Below, piece after piece: positions 57,196-64,000 of a stretch of DNA of 64,000 nucleotides. The position numbers and the translations under genes were made by a program. Under the pieces are notes generated by a model. That model saw only the letters and a program-made list of their open reading frames with translations. It was not told where the DNA came from and did not search any database. The DNA comes from Bordetella parapertussis (GTDB lineage: Bacteria; Pseudomonadota; Gammaproteobacteria; Burkholderiales; Burkholderiaceae_C), in the NCBI GenBank assembly GCA_945878355.1, contig CAMCTC010000001.1:1-64000 (forward strand), read 5' to 3'. The stretch's first letter is position 1, and each line of letters starts with the position of its first letter.

Positions 57196-58340
57196 CTGGC
57201 ATCGTTGACCATCATGTGTTGGGTCGCCACCTGGACGTCTCGCAAGCAGCGCTGCAGCGGCGAGTCCGCAAACACCGCGCCGCCGCCGGCCAAGGTGTAG
57301 ACACGTCTCACCACCTCGGCGCAGGTCTGCACCGAGTGGGTGGATGCCAGCCGCAGGTCGCGTCGGCAGGCCAACGGCATCACGCCGCCTTGCTGCGCGG
57401 CCTGCCAGGCAGTGGCGATGCTGCTCAGCAGATAGGCGCGCGCGCTGCGCAGCGAGGCTTCTGCGCGCGCCACCGCATCTTGCACAGTGGCCTTGGTCGC
57501 CAGCGGCTTGGTGCTGGCCTGCGCGACAGTGTGGCCGGCCTGGGCGATGAAACTGGCCAGCGCATGGTTTGCGATGCCGGTGGCCACTGCCGCGATGGAC
57601 AATGCCAGCAGCCCGAAAACCGGAAATCGGTAGAGCGGCCGGTCTATGCGCGCACCGTCGAACAGAGACGCACTGCGGCCCAAGGGCACGAATGCGTCCT
57701 TGGCCTCGAATTCACCACTGCCGGTACCGCACAAGCCGAAGCTGTCCCAGTTGTCGAGCAGTTCCACCTGTGCGCGGTCCAGCAGCACCGACACGACCCG
57801 CGGCGTGCCGTCGGCCAGCAGTTCGGCCTGGCCGTTGCCGTCGATCAGCAGGCAACCGGCGCTGATGATGTCGGCGTTGTGCGTGCCTGAACCCCAGGGC
57901 CAACGGCCGCTCACCTGCAGACCCGGCACGCCGTCTCGCACGCAGGCCTTGGCCCGCCCCCGCGGCGCAAACACACCGGCGGCCTTGAGGTCTGGTTTGC
58001 TGAAGATCGCCGCCGCTTCGGGCTCGGGCAGGTAGGCCGCCAGCAAGCTGCTGGTGCAGGAGATGAAACAGCACCAAGCCGCTGCGGCATCGGCCTGCGC
58101 CAAGCGCTCGATCACCCTGAAGAAGCTGGCCGGCGCGGCCTCGTGGCCACCGTAGGCCTGGGGCGTGAGCAGGCGGTACAGGCCGGCCGTGGCCAGCGTG
58201 TCGGCGATGTCCTGCGGCAGCCAGCGCTGGGCTTCGATTTCGCGGCTTCGTCCGGCCAACGCCAGCGCTGCATGCTCGACCTGTTGCATCAGGGCTTCAT
58301 GTTGTGTCGACGCGATCGCTTCGTCCTGGGTCGAGATCAT
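57138..58340 (-). CDS. Acyl-CoA dehydrogenase/flavin monooxygenase-family protein
   Basis: A 400-residue flavoprotein of the acyl-CoA dehydrogenase fold, closest in flavour to the HsaA/DszC-type monooxygenase branch. Features are ATAGLYRLLTPQAYGGHE, VSGRWPWGSGTHNADI, the WDSFGLCGTGSGEFEAKDAFVP beta-domain and a C-terminal helical domain. The catalytic Glu of true dehydrogenases was not identified. ATG 58340 is chosen because GGAG lies upstream; the longer frame is an intergenic read-through. The substrate is unknown. Confidence 0.75.
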   Translation of the reverse strand: MISTQDEAIASTQHEALMQQVEHAALALAGRSREIEAQRWLPQDIADTLATAGLYRLLTPQAYGGHEAAPASFFRVIERLAQADAAAAWCCFISCTSSLLAAYLPEPEAAAIFSKPDLKAAGVFAPRGRAKACVRDGVPGLQVSGRWPWGSGTHNADIISAGCLLIDGNGQAELLADGTPRVVSVLLDRAQVELLDNWDSFGLCGTGSGEFEAKDAFVPLGRSASLFDGARIDRPLYRFPVFGLLALSIAAVATGIANHALASFIAQAGHTVAQASTKPLATKATVQDAVARAEASLRSARAYLLSSIATAWQAAQQGGVMPLACRRDLRLASTHSVQTCAEVVRRVYTLAGGGAVFADSPLQRCLRDVQVATQHMMVNDASYELTGRLLLGLPTQVHTL

Positions 58341-58457
58341 TGGGCGCTCCGGCGGTTCATCGAGCGATGATGCCTGCTGGCAGGGCGCTGGGCCACTGTG
58401 GTTGTCACCAGGGGCCGCAGGCTGCGTCTCGGAAACTTCGACTATTGAGCGCCCCAA

Positions 58458-58475
58458 GGCCGGCCGAAGCCGGCC
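58458..58475. repeat. Perfect GC-rich hairpin (7-bp stem, CGAA loop)
   Basis: GGCCGGC-CGAA-GCCGGCC lies between two leftward genes, followed on the plus strand by a second C/G block (CCCCCCGTGGGG). No T-run is present on either side. It resembles dispersed GC-rich palindromes found between genes in this bacterial group and may act in transcript stability or termination. Confidence 0.55.
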
Positions 58476-58513
58476 GCCCCCCGTGGGGATCAAGCAAAGT
58501 GGCCAAGCCACAT

Positions 58514-59782
58514 TTACTTGAGAGCCTGCGGTGTATCGGCGAGCAACAAGGTTTCGAGTTGCTGCTCGGTCACGCCGTAAAACGCCTTCAGCTCAGCCAC
58601 CTTGGCCAGCAGCGCTGTTCGCTGGCTCGCTGGCAGGGGTTGAGGCCGGCGTACCGCCAGCACCATCTTGTTCTTGCCGGTGTGCTCAGGTGAGATGAAC
58701 TCGAACACCTGTGCGTCGTAGCCGCAGGCCTGTAGCAGCAACGCTCGCAGCGAGTCGGTCAGCATTTCGGCCTGCTCGGTCATGTGGATGCCATGCTGCA
58801 GCATCGATTGCAAGGGCGCTGGTGCGCTCATCTGCGGCCTGAGCTGTTGATGACAGCAGGGCGAGCACAGGATGATCGCCGCGCCGCTGCGCACGCCGTG
58901 GTGCATCGCGATGTCGGTGGCGATGTCGCAGGCGTGCAGCGCGATCATGATGTCTATCGTGCCTGGTGTCTGGTGATGGCCGTCGGTCTGGTGCTGCGCG
59001 TTGGCAAATTGACGGATGTCGCCGGCCTCGAAGCGCAGCCCGCTCAGCCCCAGCCTGGCCACCGCGCTGTTGCACAAGGTCGTGAGGTCTGACCGCAACT
59101 CGACCCCGACCACGTCGGGCACCCGAGCGCTGGCCTGCAGGTGCTGTTGTACTGCGAAGGTCAGATAGCCTTTGCCTGCGCCGAAATCAAGCACCCGCAC
59201 CGGCTGCGCCGGATCCCGAGCGGCCAGCGGCGACTGCGCGACGGCATGCGCCAGCACCTCGATGAACTTGTTGATCTGTTTCCACTTGCGCGCCATCGTC
59301 GGCACCAGCTTGTGCTGGCTGTCGGTGATGCCAAGCTCAACCAGAAACGGCAGGTCCAGCGACAGCGCACGTTGTTTGGTGCGGTCGTGCCCCAGCGCCG
59401 CGGGGTCGGCTATAGCGTCAGTCTCGGCCGCCGCCAGCTTGCCGATGCGCAGGCTCCAGCGGCCTTTCTTGCCCATCGCGAGCTGGATGTCGTGGCTTCG
59501 GGTGATCAGGTGTGCGTGCTGAAACTGGCTGTCGACCAGCGTGCCGATCAGCGCCACCGCATCGGCCAGCGGCAGATTCTTGGTGATGTCCTTGGTGCGA
59601 TGGCGCCACACCAGCGACAGCTGTTCGACGCCGCGAAGCACCAAGCGGCGAGCTAGCAGTTTGTCCAATGAAGGCTCGGCACCTTGCGGTCGGCCCAGAC
59701 TCAGGCTCAGAAAGCTGCCATCGTCCAAGCTTTGCTGCAGGCGCAGGACGAACTTCTGAGGGTCGGTGATCAGGTCGCTCAT
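58514..59782 (-). CDS. METTL25/RRNAD1-like SAM methyltransferase
   Basis: A 422-residue protein with an N-terminal domain of about 190 residues and a Rossmann methyltransferase domain: LDFGAGKGYLTFAVQQHL (motif I), GVELR, and ALHACDIATDIAMHHG. The SPCCHQQL signature is typical of the Methyltransf_32 family. The target (RNA or protein) is not known for bacterial members. ATG 59782 begins at MSDLITDP; a GTG at 59857 immediately after the upstream stop is an alternative. Confidence 0.75.
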   Translation of the reverse strand: MSDLITDPQKFVLRLQQSLDDGSFLSLSLGRPQGAEPSLDKLLARRLVLRGVEQLSLVWRHRTKDITKNLPLADAVALIGTLVDSQFQHAHLITRSHDIQLAMGKKGRWSLRIGKLAAAETDAIADPAALGHDRTKQRALSLDLPFLVELGITDSQHKLVPTMARKWKQINKFIEVLAHAVAQSPLAARDPAQPVRVLDFGAGKGYLTFAVQQHLQASARVPDVVGVELRSDLTTLCNSAVARLGLSGLRFEAGDIRQFANAQHQTDGHHQTPGTIDIMIALHACDIATDIAMHHGVRSGAAIILCSPCCHQQLRPQMSAPAPLQSMLQHGIHMTEQAEMLTDSLRALLLQACGYDAQVFEFISPEHTGKNKMVLAVRRPQPLPASQRTALLAKVAELKAFYGVTEQQLETLLLADTPQALK

Positions 59783-59857
59783 TCGGCGATTGTCGGCCCG
59801 CGACCCAGGCTTGTCGCGTGACGCAGCCTGGCCTATTTCAGCTTCGTTGCCAGCCAC

Positions 59858-61897
59858 TCATGGCCGCACGACCGTTTTTGCGCCGCCAGGTGCCGGCTTG
59901 GCGACAGGTTTGGCGTCAGGTTTGGCGCTAGGCCCCGGTTTAGGGCTGCTCTTGGTCAAAGTCTTGCCGGCCGGCTTTGTAGCCGGCTTTGCAGCTGGCT
60001 TGGCAGCTGGTTTGGCGACGGCTTTGTGGTTGACTTTGGCCGGCGCAAGCTTCGGGGCCGGGCGGGTGGCGGTTGGCAAGACCTCTGCACCCAACCCCAG
60101 CCAAGCCAGGCAGGCTGGCAACTGCATCGCCTGTGGCACGGGCTGGTAATGCATGCGTTCGCCCAGCGGCTTGCCGGCGGGCAGGTAGCGCAGTTCGTGC
60201 AGTGTGCCGTCTGGGTCTTCCACTTTCAGCCTCACCTGGCTGGCGTCCATCGGCACCGCCGAGGGTCGAGCCAGGGTCATGCCGTCGCGCAATCCGGCCA
60301 GTTCGGCAGGGCCACCGGCCTCGACACCGCTGACCACACCGCTGACCAGCGATGCCGGATCGAAGCCCAGTCGCCAGCCCGGTGTCGACACTTTTTGACC
60401 TGCGAAACAGGGTCCGATGGTGGTTGGGCCAAAGACCGGGACCTCGCCCTGCTCGATCTGGCGGTTGATATCGCGCAGCGGCAACTCGCCCAGCGCCGGC
60501 CGCAGGGCTGCGAGCAGGCGATGGGTGGCCAGCGGCGCGCTGATCAGACCTTCACGTCTAGCCTGGGCTGCCGGCAACAGCAGGCGACGCATCACCGCAT
60601 CCAGCCCGGCTTGTCCGTTGGCCCGCAGTGCGCCATGCCACTGCAGCGCCAGCCATTCGCCACGGGTCGCGTCCAGTCCCGCTGTGGCCTCGTTGCGCTG
60701 GCTTGCTGAGGCCAGGCGCCGCGCGGTTTCGGTCGGGTCGCTTGCGCTGAGGTAGCGGTCAATCTTGCGATTGATGGCGCCTGCATAGTCTTCGGGTGTC
60801 CAGCGGCCGTCGCGCAGCAGCAAGCGGTGGGCGTAGTGGTCGGCCAGGCCTTGGCTGAACCATGCCCGCAGCGCTTCGTCCTGCCGTCCTGCATAGGCCA
60901 AGGGACCAAAGCGATCGGGGATCCAGGTTCGAACCAAGGCTCCAGTGATCAAGGCGTCAAAATCGGCGCCTGGCAGTGGCAGATCGGTCGGTACTTGCAG
61001 CGCCACCGCCTGGTGCCAGGTTGTGGCTTGAGTGCCCGAGGGGCTGGGCAACTGCAGTACCAGCAGCGTGTTGGCAGCGGTGTTGTCGCCCCAGAATCTG
61101 CGCTGGCTCGCCTGGGACTGAGCGCTGGCCTGGGCCAGGGCCTCGATGCCCTGGGTCCAGGCCGGCGCGATCGGTCGCGCCACGGTCATGGGCTGGCCGT
61201 CGTCGATTCGAGTCAGTGATTGCAGCGCACCGCCGGCGTACAAGCCCTGCTGCACCCGCCATCGCAGGGTCGCGGCACCGGGCGCAACGCGGAACAGCGC
61301 CGACAGGCCCTCGGCATTGCCATGGCTGCTGACCCAGCGAGTAACGGGCTCACCAGCCGCATTGACTTGACCGGGCGCTGCGGGCTTGGCACTGAAACCG
61401 ATGCAAGCCGACGGCGGGTTGCGCTCGTCGATTTCCTCGGGCCATGGCAGCAGGCTCTGGCCCGCGACCGCAAACCAACTCGATGCCAGTTGCGCGCCGC
61501 TGCCCTGCGCCGAAGCCACCGACGGAACAAAGCGCCACCGCAGTTGCACCCGCTCGCCAGGGGCATGGGCGATGCTTCGAAGGGCGCTGTCGCCGGCGAC
61601 GGCTTGCAGCCGTTTGTCGCTGTCAGCGAACTCGGTCATGGCTTCCCAACCGCCGGGCAGGCGCAGCGTGCTTCGGCTGCGCGATCCGGCGTCGAAAGTC
61701 ATGTCGACTTGCAGTTGGCGCGGCTCTGACTCCGGCTGCAGCGTCACCTGCCACAGCAGGTCGCAAGCCGCAGGCGTTGCCAAGCTTGTCGCGGCCTGTG
61801 CAGGGCCTATCAAGCCAGCCAGCCCAACAGACCAGGCCGTGATCAGCCGCAGGGCTTTGGTGTGGCGGGCATGGCAAGTGGAAGTTCTGGGCGGCAT
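59858..61897 (-). CDS. M61-like exported protein without a zinc site, with PDZ-like domain and KPA tail
   Basis: A 679-residue exported protein with a Sec signal ending near AQA. The central part resembles M61 (glycyl-aminopeptidase-like) proteins, for example WFSQGLADHYAHRLLLRDG and EDYAGAINRKIDRYL. The HExxH zinc motif expected before it is absent (the region reads GRQDEALRAWF). A PDZ-like stretch (AGGPAELAGLRDGMTL) follows and the last 65 residues are Lys/Pro/Ala repeats. It is probably a non-catalytic envelope protein. ATG 61897 is chosen by the signal peptide. Confidence 0.6.
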   Translation of the reverse strand: MPPRTSTCHARHTKALRLITAWSVGLAGLIGPAQAATSLATPAACDLLWQVTLQPESEPRQLQVDMTFDAGSRSRSTLRLPGGWEAMTEFADSDKRLQAVAGDSALRSIAHAPGERVQLRWRFVPSVASAQGSGAQLASSWFAVAGQSLLPWPEEIDERNPPSACIGFSAKPAAPGQVNAAGEPVTRWVSSHGNAEGLSALFRVAPGAATLRWRVQQGLYAGGALQSLTRIDDGQPMTVARPIAPAWTQGIEALAQASAQSQASQRRFWGDNTAANTLLVLQLPSPSGTQATTWHQAVALQVPTDLPLPGADFDALITGALVRTWIPDRFGPLAYAGRQDEALRAWFSQGLADHYAHRLLLRDGRWTPEDYAGAINRKIDRYLSASDPTETARRLASASQRNEATAGLDATRGEWLALQWHGALRANGQAGLDAVMRRLLLPAAQARREGLISAPLATHRLLAALRPALGELPLRDINRQIEQGEVPVFGPTTIGPCFAGQKVSTPGWRLGFDPASLVSGVVSGVEAGGPAELAGLRDGMTLARPSAVPMDASQVRLKVEDPDGTLHELRYLPAGKPLGERMHYQPVPQAMQLPACLAWLGLGAEVLPTATRPAPKLAPAKVNHKAVAKPAAKPAAKPATKPAGKTLTKSSPKPGPSAKPDAKPVAKPAPGGAKTVVRP

Positions 61898-61999
61898 GGG
61901 CTGGGTCGCGTTCAGTGGCTCGTGCCCGTCTGTACGCCGGGCCACGCAGCTTAGCCTACGCCGGTTCGAACTCACTCACAGGGCTGGTGAGCCCAGGCT

Positions 62000-62407
62000 T
62001 CAGGGCGCGGGCGCTTGGTCAAACTGCGCCAGCATCTCGCTCATCTTCTGATGCACCGCGTTCAGCGCTTTCAGCGGCCGGACCATGACCTTGAAGTCGA
62101 CGATCTGGCCAGCTTCGTTCCAGCGGATCAGGTCAACCCCGTTGATCTGGATGCCGTCGAGTTCGGTGCTGAATTCAAGCACCGCGTCGCGCTCGCCGAC
62201 GATCTCGCGCTCATAGCGGAAATGCTCGTTGTTGAGCACCTGCATCGCACCGACCAGATACTTCATCGTGATCGCCTTGCCCCGCTGCGGCTTGTGTACC
62301 ACCGGGGAGTGGAACACCACCTCGTCGGCCAGCAAGCGGCCCAACGCGGCCATGTCGCGCGATGTCACCACCTGATGCCAGGCGGTGATGACAGGGGAGT
62401 TGCTCAT
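62000..62407 (-). CDS. NTF2/SnoaL-like protein
   Basis: A 135-residue single-domain protein: ITAWHQVVTSRDMAALGRLLADEVVFHSPVVHKPQ start pattern (broken here by the core strand) and VDLIRWNEAGQIVDFKVMVRP end, the cone-shaped NTF2-like fold. Members are small enzymes or binding proteins; no catalytic residues can be assigned. ATG 62407 opens just before the fold. Confidence 0.7.
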   Translation of the reverse strand: MSNSPVITAWHQVVTSRDMAALGRLLADEVVFHSPVVHKPQRGKAITMKYLVGAMQVLNNEHFRYEREIVGERDAVLEFSTELDGIQINGVDLIRWNEAGQIVDFKVMVRPLKALNAVHQKMSEMLAQFDQAPAP

Positions 62408-62597
62408 CAGCAGATCGCCGTGTTGGCGCCGGTTTCGTCTGACAGGGTTTTCTGGCCTTGGACCTTGGCAGCATGACAAGCCTGCCCGGAGTCTGCGGTC
62501 CGTAGCGGCGGCGATCCTGGCCTCGCTGTCAAGCAGCGATCCCGATCCAGTTCAGGACCAGTCCAAGAGCCGCGACTTGCTGGCCGCGTCTCCTTGG
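62408..62597. other. Intergenic gap downstream of icmF
   Basis: A 190-base gap between two leftward genes with no recognisable gene, promoter consensus or strong hairpin. Confidence 0.4.
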
Positions 62598-64000
62598 CTA
62601 CATGCTGCGCCTGTACTGTCCGCCCACCTCGAACAGCGCGTTGGTGATCTGGCCCAGGCTGCAGCAGCGCACCGCGTCCATCAACACGTCGAAGACGTTG
62701 TCGTTGGCGATCACCGCCTGCTGCAGCCTGGCCAGCATCGCCGGAGACTCAGTGGCATGGCGGGCCTGGAAATCGGCCAGCCGGGCCAGCTGCGATTCTT
62801 TCTCGTCCTCGGTCGACCGTGCCAGCTCGATCTGTTTCGGGTTCGGGTCTTCGTGCGGGTTCAGGAAGGTGTTGACGCCGATGATCGGGTACTCGCCGGT
62901 GTGCTTTTGCATCTCGTAGTGCATCGACTCTTCCTGGATCTTGCTGCGCTGGTAGCCGGTCTCCATCGCGCCCAGCACGCCGCCCCGCTCGGTGATCTTC
63001 TCGAACTCGGCCAGCACCGCCTCTTCGACCAGCTCGGTCAGATCGTCGATGATGAAAGCGCCCTGGTTAGGGTTCTCGTTCTTGGCCAGGCCCCACTCGC
63101 GGTTGATGATCAGCTGGATCGCCATCGCCCGGCGCACGCTGTCCTCGGTCGGGGTGGTGATCGCCTCGTCGAACGCATTCGTGTGCAGGCTGTTGCAGTT
63201 GTCGTAGATCGCGATCAGCGCTTGCAGCGTGGTGCGGATGTCGTTGAACTGGATCTCCTGCGCGTGCAGGCTGCGCCCCGAGGTCTGGATGTGGTATTTC
63301 AGCTTCTGACTGCGTTCGTTGGCGCCGTACTTGTCGCGCATCGCCACCGCCCAGATGCGCCGCGCCACCCGACCGAGCACGGTGTATTCGGGGTCCATGC
63401 CATTGCTGAAGAAGAAGCTCAGATTCGGCGCGAAGTCGTCGATGTGCATGCCGCGAGCCAGGTAGGCCTCGACAAACGTGAAGCCGTTGGACAGCGTGAA
63501 CGCGAGCTGGCTGATCGGGTTCGCGCCGGCCTCGGCGATGTGGTAGCCCGAGATGCTCACCGAGTAGAAGTTGCGCACGTTGTGGTGCACGAAGTACTGG
63601 GCGATGTCGCCCATCACCTTCAGGCTGAACTCGGTCGAGAAGATGCAGGTGTTCTGGCCCTGATCTTCCTTCAGGATGTCGGCTTGCACCGTGCCACGCA
63701 CATTGGCCTGGGCCCAGTCGCGGATCTTGGCGAGTTCGGTGTCGGTGGGCGCTCGGCTGTTCTCCGCCACGAACTTCTCGATCTGCTGGTCGATCGCGGT
63801 GTTCATGAACATCGCCAGGATCGTCGGCGCCGGGCCATTGATCGTCATGCTCACACTCGTGGCGGGGTGGCACAGGTCAAACCCGCCGTACAACACCTTC
63901 AGGTCGTCCAGGGTCGCGATCGACACGCCCGAGTTGCCCACCTTGCCGTAGATGTCGGGCCGACGGTCCGGGTCGTTGCCGTAGAGGGTGACCGAGTCGA
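62598..64000 (-). CDS. icmF: Fused isobutyryl-CoA mutase, C-terminal part (runs off the right edge)
   Basis: The visible 467 codons are the end of an adenosylcobalamin-dependent acyl-CoA mutase that interconverts isobutyryl-CoA and n-butyryl-CoA. The frame is open to the edge with [20 protein letters not shown]. Further family segments are [39 protein letters not shown] and the end [12 protein letters not shown], as in IcmF. The B12-binding and G-protein chaperone domains would lie beyond the window. Plain methylmalonyl-CoA mutase is the alternative but fits the end less well. Confidence 0.85.
   Translation of the reverse strand, partial: DSVTLYGNDPDRRPDIYGKVGNSGVSIATLDDLKVLYGGFDLCHPATSVSMTINGPAPTILAMFMNTAIDQQIEKFVAENSRAPTDTELAKIRDWAQANVRGTVQADILKEDQGQNTCIFSTEFSLKVMGDIAQYFVHHNVRNFYSVSISGYHIAEAGANPISQLAFTLSNGFTFVEAYLARGMHIDDFAPNLSFFFSNGMDPEYTVLGRVARRIWAVAMRDKYGANERSQKLKYHIQTSGRSLHAQEIQFNDIRTTLQALIAIYDNCNSLHTNAFDEAITTPTEDSVRRAMAIQLIINREWGLAKNENPNQGAFIIDDLTELVEEAVLAEFEKITERGGVLGAMETGYQRSKIQEESMHYEMQKHTGEYPIIGVNTFLNPHEDPNPKQIELARSTEDEKESQLARLADFQARHATESPAMLARLQQAVIANDNVFDVLMDAVRCCSLGQITNALFEVGGQYRRSM

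Noticed and set aside
58341..58511. N-terminal extension of the acyl-CoA dehydrogenase-like protein
   Set aside because: It crosses the GC-rich hairpin at 58458-58475 and has no conserved features; the ATG at 58340 has a proper ribosome-binding site.

Overview
The window is high-GC DNA from a Gram-negative, polarly or peritrichously flagellated proteobacterium. Protein features (FlrBC-type two-component pair, L- and P-ring genes, IcmF, HD-GYP and PilZ proteins) point to a betaproteobacterium of the order Burkholderiales. This placement is inferred from gene content and sequence flavour; no ribosomal RNA is present. The dominant feature is a flagellar locus from about 10.1 kb to 44.5 kb. It encodes almost the whole basal body, hook, export gate, switch and stator, but not flgA, flgM, flgN, flhA, flhF, fliA, filament genes or chemotaxis genes.

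Region by region: positions 1-4.1 kb are a scrap yard of mobile and toxin-antitoxin DNA. It holds a cut-off hicA-like start, a truncated glycosyltransferase, an Rpn-type nuclease gene with a scrambled partial second copy, an intact vapBC pair, a broken higBA pair and the tail of an IS3 transposase. At 4.2-7.1 kb lies a 9-repeat Ig-like protein with a dockerin-like calcium-binding end. At 7.2-9.9 kb a TPR protein and an L,D-transpeptidase form a two-gene operon. From 10.1 to 12.7 kb come a second FliK-like gene, a stand-alone FlhB C-domain gene, a YcgR-type brake and fliE. flrC and flrB run leftward with fliE. fliF-fliR run rightward from 15.4 to 27.4 kb and continue without a break into a lipoprotein gene and an alpha-carbonic anhydrase gene. 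flgBCDEFGHIJKL follow behind a consensus sigma-54 promoter, then motAB, a four-gene envelope cassette and flhB.

Beyond flhB a leftward operon encodes a K+ channel with two consecutive voltage-sensor domains. From 48 to 57 kb lies a signalling island: two histidine kinases, an HPt protein, a single-domain receiver, an HTH-receiver protein, EAL and HD-GYP phosphodiesterases and a pseudo-receiver protein. The right end (57-64 kb) is metabolic or hypothetical: an acyl-CoA dehydrogenase-like flavoprotein, a METTL25-like methyltransferase, a metal-site-less M61-like protein, an NTF2-like protein and the 3' part of icmF.

The working picture is a FlrBC/sigma-54-controlled flagellum whose parts deviate from textbook versions in several places. 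FliM lacks the N-terminal CheY-binding peptide. FliK carries a 39-bp in-frame tandem repeat in its ruler region. FlgE carries a roughly 230-residue alanine-rich insertion, and FlgJ has no muramidase domain. Together with the YcgR brake and the two c-di-GMP phosphodiesterases nearby, this suggests strong c-di-GMP input to motility.
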